Source: Hymenopellis radicata
Lineage: Eukaryota > Basidiomycota > Agaricomycetes > Agaricales > Physalacriaceae
Length of the DNA: 64,000 nucleotides
Assembly (NCBI GenBank): GCA_015501595.1
Contig: JADNRX010000292.1
Span: 1-64,000 of the forward strand
Reading direction: 5' to 3'
Each line of letters begins with the position of its first letter. The first letter of the stretch is position 1. Positions 59,778-64,000 of the stretch are shown here, piece by piece. The notes under the pieces were generated by a model, which saw only the letters and a program-made list of their open reading frames with translations, did no database searches and was not told the DNA's origin. Both the position numbers and the translations under genes were made by a program.

Positions 59778-61200
59778 CTCAGTGAGCTTTCCGTTGGGAA
59801 GGGTTGATTGCTATTGATATGATTGACAGTCTCAATCGGTCCCAATGAGACCCAACTCATACGTTTTTTTGGCACCTCAAATCAACACCGTTGACAGGTA
59901 GTTGACTGGCATTGGGGGCATGCTAGGTGGCCTCATTGCTACCATTCGTGCCTTTCTTTGCTTCTCGCTTTTTGTTATAAATAAAAACAATAATATTGAA
60001 ACAAGACAAGACAGAATGTATAAGTAAGTCTACAAAGCTCCGAGTCGACAAACAGAAGTCCACCATCGACGCGACACCATGACCTGTCCGGGCCCTTGCA
60101 ATGTGATAAAAGCTGCTGGGACGGAGATGAGTACAAGGAATGGTAAGGAACTTGCACACATACTCAGGACATTCATCCCCATGTACCGTAGTACGCCTTG
60201 ATTTTGATAATAACAGACGAGGCAGCAGCTTGAACAGCACCAGAGACAATGAAGCTGAATATATGCGCGATTAATGACAGGTATGCGTCGAAATGAAGGT
60301 TACACACCATGCACCATTGCGAGATACAAGTCAAGTAGACTCTGAGCCGACTCCGGGTCCTAACTGTTAGCGTGCCGAGCGAGTAATCCTTCCAGCATAG
60401 CCAGTCCTCGTCCTACCGGTCCTCACGCTTGCGCTGAGATTCGCGTCCGGGGGCCTTGTCCAGGCATCCTAGGCCTCGTCCACGTATTTAGTCCTTGTCC
60501 TATGAGTCGTCCTCATCCTCGTCCTATGCGTCGTCCTCGTCCAGTGCGTCGTCCTCGTCCAGTGCGTCGTTCTCGGCCATGGCCTCGTTGTATCGTCCAG
60601 TCGCAAAGTCGTCACGTCCGGGTGTCGCCATCCTGCGTGGGCTCGTCATCGTCCAGCGGGTGGTCCTCGGGTATGGTCCAGCGGAGTGGTCTCTTGGTCC
60701 TCGTCCAGCGGATTGGCCTCGTCCAGTGCGTATCGTCCAGCCCGAATGTCGTCGTGTCCAGTGTCGCCATCCACCGGGTGGTCCTCGTCCTGTGGATTGG
60801 CCTAGTCGCTTGTATCGTCCAGCAGAGTGGCCTCGTCCTCCTCGATGGCCTCCAGTATGTCCATCGTCGCGTATCGGGAACCATAGCATAAGGTGACAAG
60901 ACCTGCTCGTGGCAAGGTGCAGGCAATGGGAGAAGGGCGACCATGACGGTGATGGAGCAGAGGCAAGAGGCAGAGGCATACGTCATCGACTTGTAACTTG
61001 GACGAATTGGACGAAGTACTGCCTCGAGGATAAACTAAGTAGCTTGTACTACTACTGCTCGGAAGCACTACCAAGACAAGCCAGTGTTATCGACTGAAGC
61101 CCAAAAATAGGCGAGTCTCTGCCAATCACACTCAACACCTCTCAACATCTATCAACAGAGTCAACCTCTACCATTTTCTCCCAACAGAAAGTTTGCTGAG
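59778..61200. mobile_element. 1,423-bp non-autonomous DNA transposon, TIRs and 7-bp target duplication
   Basis: Flanked by GTTTAAG at 59771-59777 and 61201-61207; unit A has a single GTTTAAG at the corresponding uninterrupted site (47964-47970). The ends are inverted repeats of about 22 bp, CTCAG....CTTTC.GTTGGGA, with four mismatches, all transitions. Subterminal GTTGA/TCAAC motifs are dense at both ends. No transposase was recognised. The interior carries an 18-bp-type minisatellite. TSD length (7, or 8 with one mismatch) and TIR suggest a superfamily with 8-bp duplications such as hAT or KDZ, but this is inference. Confidence 0.85.
60430..60860. repeat. Degenerate minisatellite inside the inserted element
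   Basis: Units built on GTCCTCGTCCAGTGCGTC (18 bp) near 60510-60580, spreading into degenerate CTCGTCCAG.. units to about 60860. Read on the minus strand the core is LDEDDA. Frames in both directions are open by virtue of the repeat, so they are not taken as genes. Confidence 0.75.
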
Positions 61201-61789
61201 GTTTAAGTAGGATACTCTACTGTACTTTCTACAGTAGTTTAGGCATCTGTACTGTCTTTAACGAGTGTTTATTTTATGATGTACATTTTGTAGCAAAGTC
61301 TAAGTAACACTTTTAAAGGGTACGGAGTCACTTTTCTTACTTTCGCGCAATAAAGAATAGGACAAATAGAGTTCATTTATCGTATCGTATACAACTAGAT
61401 CTCTCTAACGGCGTAAAATGTACGTAGTCTTACCCGTTACAAAGACCGCTATGCCGCGCTTTCACTCCTAAGCCCGCCAATACACCACATCAGAAGTTCT
61501 CCAGCTCATCAGAGAGCAGGGCGGTAAGACGGCGATGCAGTCGCCCTCGCTACGAAATACCAAGACTTAAGTCCGGGAAGTGATCGAAGCAAAGTGAAAG
61601 GTACGAACCTTCCTATTCCAATATTACTATTGAAGATGTTGGATCCTGGGCGTCGCGTGCAGTAAGACTAACGGCCGAGGCACCCGTATGGTCGTCGTGC
61701 TCACTGTCTCCAAGCCAATCACGGACGGCGAAGTCGTAAGAGCCGTTGTTTCTCATGTGGCGCAATTTCGCGTCCACAGTGTTGTATCC

Positions 61790-61848
61790 GCAGCAGTGAG
61801 AAGCCCGCAACGCGGGCGCAGCGGCGAATAGCCGCTGGTCACTGCTGC
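61790..61848. other. Three-way-junction (T-shaped) palindromic element, copy B
   Basis: Same three stems as 48554-48612: GCAGCAGTGA / TCACTGCTGC, GCCCGC-AAC-GCGGGC and CAGCGGC-GAATA-GCCGCTG. Compared with copy A, all 46 stem bases are identical, and the five changes are one in the 3-nt loop and four in the 5-nt loop. Confidence 0.85.
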
Positions 61849-62339
61849 CAATATACTGAACGAACGATGAGCCGCCAGCTTAAGACTTCAGGCAGGTAAA
61901 GGCACATACCCGAAATGAGGTCCCCGTCAAAGTTCCAAATGCGGCAAGAAAGCCGAACGCGAAGAGATTCAGATCTCCATCAACGGCGTAGTTTATCCTA
62001 GCATGAGTCAAGTGGCGGCGGTAGTACGGGCGGGGAATCCAGCCAATACGAAAATAGCAGATATGAAAAGCAGCTCCAGCGAGGAGAATAGACGGCAGTC
62101 GAATATCGCCCGTTGGTTCCCCAGAAGTCGAGATGTCGATCTTGAAACGTGCGTGAAGGAGTCCAATGAGGCGGACATCGTGGAGGCCGCGAAGCAGTTG
62201 ACTTGATTCCTAGCGTGTTGTCAGGTTCAAAACTGATCGAAATCAAAGGCGAAACGTACCAAATTTGATGCCAAACGGCGCTGAACAGTGAGGAAATTGA
62301 TGTCAGAAACACCCTCCAAAATGAACCCAGAATTCTCAC

Positions 62340-63665
62340 TTTTTGTTGGAAAAAAAGCCGGGCCGGCGAGGCCACCTCACGCTGGAGACATTCTACAGCC
62401 CGTGTTCGAAAAGCCGAAGTCTTGAGGTAGGTAGAGAGCTACGAGGTGTGGTGGCGTGCCAAGGAGGCGGCGCAGCCGCCTCTTCGTCCAGATGCGAAAG
62501 AACGTCCATTGCGTAAGGGATCTCATCAGATCTACGCATAAAATGAAGTCGGTTTGATCAGAAATGCGGGTGAAATATAACGGAGAATAAGTACCTTTTT
62601 CTGGGAAAAAAAGCCGGTCCGGCGAGGACAGCAGACGCTGCCCAGGACTCGGTGTCTCTAATTCCAGAGGCTGGTATCATCAAAGTGCCGGTATGCGTAT
62701 CGGGGAGGCGGCGAAGCCGCCGTCATCGTCGTCGTCCAAAGAGCTTGTCTGGCTTGAATTTCCGATAGAATTTGAAGAAGTGGCCTCTGGGCGTCGCAAT
62801 TACTGGAGAGGACGATCACAACCGCGAGAATGTCCCTGGAAAGTACGTCAAAAAATGAACCTCACAGCCAATCCCACAACACACCTTTTCGTGTAACCCA
62901 AAAGCCTCTGCGGCGAGCAGAACCACGCTGCTCAGAATCCAATTCTCCGTAATTCGCGCTTTCCAACAGGGCCGGAAGTCAATATCCGGGGCAAGACGTA
63001 TTCTTGCGTAGAGATGACGCGTCGTTTCTAGAGGAATCAGTTGTCAACATTTCAAAGGTGATGGTTGAAGACGAACCTTGACCATCACGTGTGATCGACG
63101 TACTCTCTTCCTTCCGTCCCTCATGACAACATGTCGCGAACGCCTCGTCTTCTCCCCACACCCTGGAACGACCCTCGTGTGCCTTAGGACTTTCAATTCG
63201 TTGCCGGTAAACGTGTACCTCGCGACGTCGTCTCATCCAAAACTGGCTAGAACGAGTAAGCGTTGTTGAATCTGAAAAGAAACTTGGCAACGCACTGCTG
63301 TGACCTGACCATTTTTTAGCCATCTCTCCTCCTCCTTCCGCGAATTTTGACCCCGAATCTGGACGAATTGACGTGGTCTCCTGCACGTCTCCTTCATAAC
63401 TTGCGCGACGGGCTCCTCGACTACATCGCTCGAACTATGAATCTTTAGCACGCGGACTAGGCCAAAGTAATGTAAAACGTGCCGTATTCGTCTCCTGGAA
63501 CTTCCGCGAAATTCAAACCCGGATCTGGACGAGTTGAGCGGCTATCTGCTCACCTCGCTGCTTAAACAAAGAATACTAGTATATGAAATCTCAGCGGGAG
63601 AACTGGGCGAAGACGATGGATGGCTTACCCGAGACCCCACAAAATCGAATCTGGACGAATTGAAT
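62340..63665. repeat. Diverged short repeats in the right part of unit B
   Basis: Counterparts of 48960-50236. Poly-A/GGCCGGCGAGG blocks lie at about 62340 and 62600, AGGCGGC-GCA-GCCGCCT at about 62465 with a relative (AGGCGGCGAAGCCGCC) near 62704, and the CGAATCTGGACGAATTGA motif at about 63350, 63517 (GGATCTGGACGAGTTGA) and 63648. Confidence 0.6.
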
Positions 63666-64000
63666 GACTATGCCTCTGCGCGCCTCTCACAAGCCTTTGC
63701 CGACTATGCCTCCGCGGGTTGACTGCATGCTCTTTGAGTGCAAAGACGACATCACAAGGTAAGCTTACCATGCGCGTTGCAGACACTGTGTACTGTTGAA
63801 AATGTGTCGAGATGACAGAAATGAAGCAGAGGAGCGGGACGAGTCGACTTGCTGCACCGTTGAGAGACGTGGAGCATGGTGGCGGAAGGAAGGAACTTGC
63901 TTGCCGAACACCGGTGTTACTACTTACCAAACAATGAGATGGCAGATTTTTACGTGTTAGGGCTCTAGACTTGGCTTCAGAAGACCCTGCCCGCCCATCG

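Larger units (their letters stand above)
52030..64000. repeat. Segmental duplication, unit B (continues past window end)
   Basis: Same orientation as unit A, starting at GAGTCAGAGGACGACTCTGG, the counterpart of 40793. It contains copies of genes 1-3, the splice-donor-rich interior, the three-way junction and the short repeats. Extra blocks relative to A lie at 55806-55848, 56196-56543, 57122-57330 and 59778-61200. A 24-bp tandem duplication at about 54873-54920 (GCGTGCCTACTTCCTGGCTC twice) is also B-specific. The match to A is still present at base 64000. Confidence 0.95.

Noticed and set aside
60495..60979. Overlapping open frames in both directions inside the inserted element
   Set aside because: They exist because the 18-bp minisatellite lacks stops in several frames, and no frame is favoured.
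60024..61200. Terminal repeats of an LTR retrotransposon around the 1.4-kb insertion
   Set aside because: The ends are inverted, not direct, repeats; there is no primer-binding site, and the target duplication is 7 bp.
40793..64000. Unit A/B as a single giant transposon with terminal repeats
   Set aside because: No transposase, recombinase or reverse transcriptase motif was found and the units are direct tandem copies. The right end is outside the window, so this stays open only weakly.

Overview
The window is nuclear DNA of a wood-decay mushroom (Agaricomycetes, most likely a white-rot Polyporales). Genes are cut by many 45-60 nt GT-AG introns. There are two class II manganese peroxidases, and the lineage-expanded families DUF6535, F-box, BTB/POZ and MYND are all present. 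No rRNA, tRNA, CRISPR or prokaryotic feature was seen. Coordinates run from start to stop codon; introns are described in the text.

Left part (1-24.9 kb), mostly single-copy and metabolic genes: a decayed DUF6535 gene; the Obg-like ATPase OLA1 (-); a secreted serine carboxypeptidase S10 (-); a MYND-finger gene (-); an F-box-type fragment (+); two manganese peroxidases in the same orientation (-,-) separated by an intact F-box gene (+); a conserved hypothetical gene (-); an M20 amidohydrolase (+); the mitochondrial ribosomal protein mL49/IMG2 (-); and a small protein (+) that shares its upstream region. Most genes act independently. The peroxidases and the carboxypeptidase are secreted and fit extracellular lignocellulose decay.

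Middle part (28-40 kb): a small protein with three FEELR-like (GLEBS-like) repeats, a Ser-rich protein, and a cluster of three BTB/POZ genes (+,+,-). One BTB gene carries a very long disordered tail with a 21-bp minisatellite. A perfect 42-bp inverted repeat lies between the two convergent BTB genes. A second MYND gene (+) is divergent from the third BTB gene.

Right part (40.6-64 kb): a tandem segmental duplication, unit A about 40.8-50.6 kb and unit B about 52.0 kb to the end. Three plus-strand genes at its left end differ between the copies mostly at silent sites. The rest is a non-obvious region full of minus-strand splice-donor-like sites, short repeats and hairpins. Unit B contains a 1.4-kb insertion with terminal inverted repeats and a 7-bp target duplication, absent from unit A. 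Both units hold a 59-nt element that folds as a three-way (T-shaped) junction, and every difference between its two copies falls in a loop.

Caveat: three conserved genes (OLA1, M20, BTB2) each need a one-base correction at a homopolymer to stay in frame. This could be assembly error or real decay.
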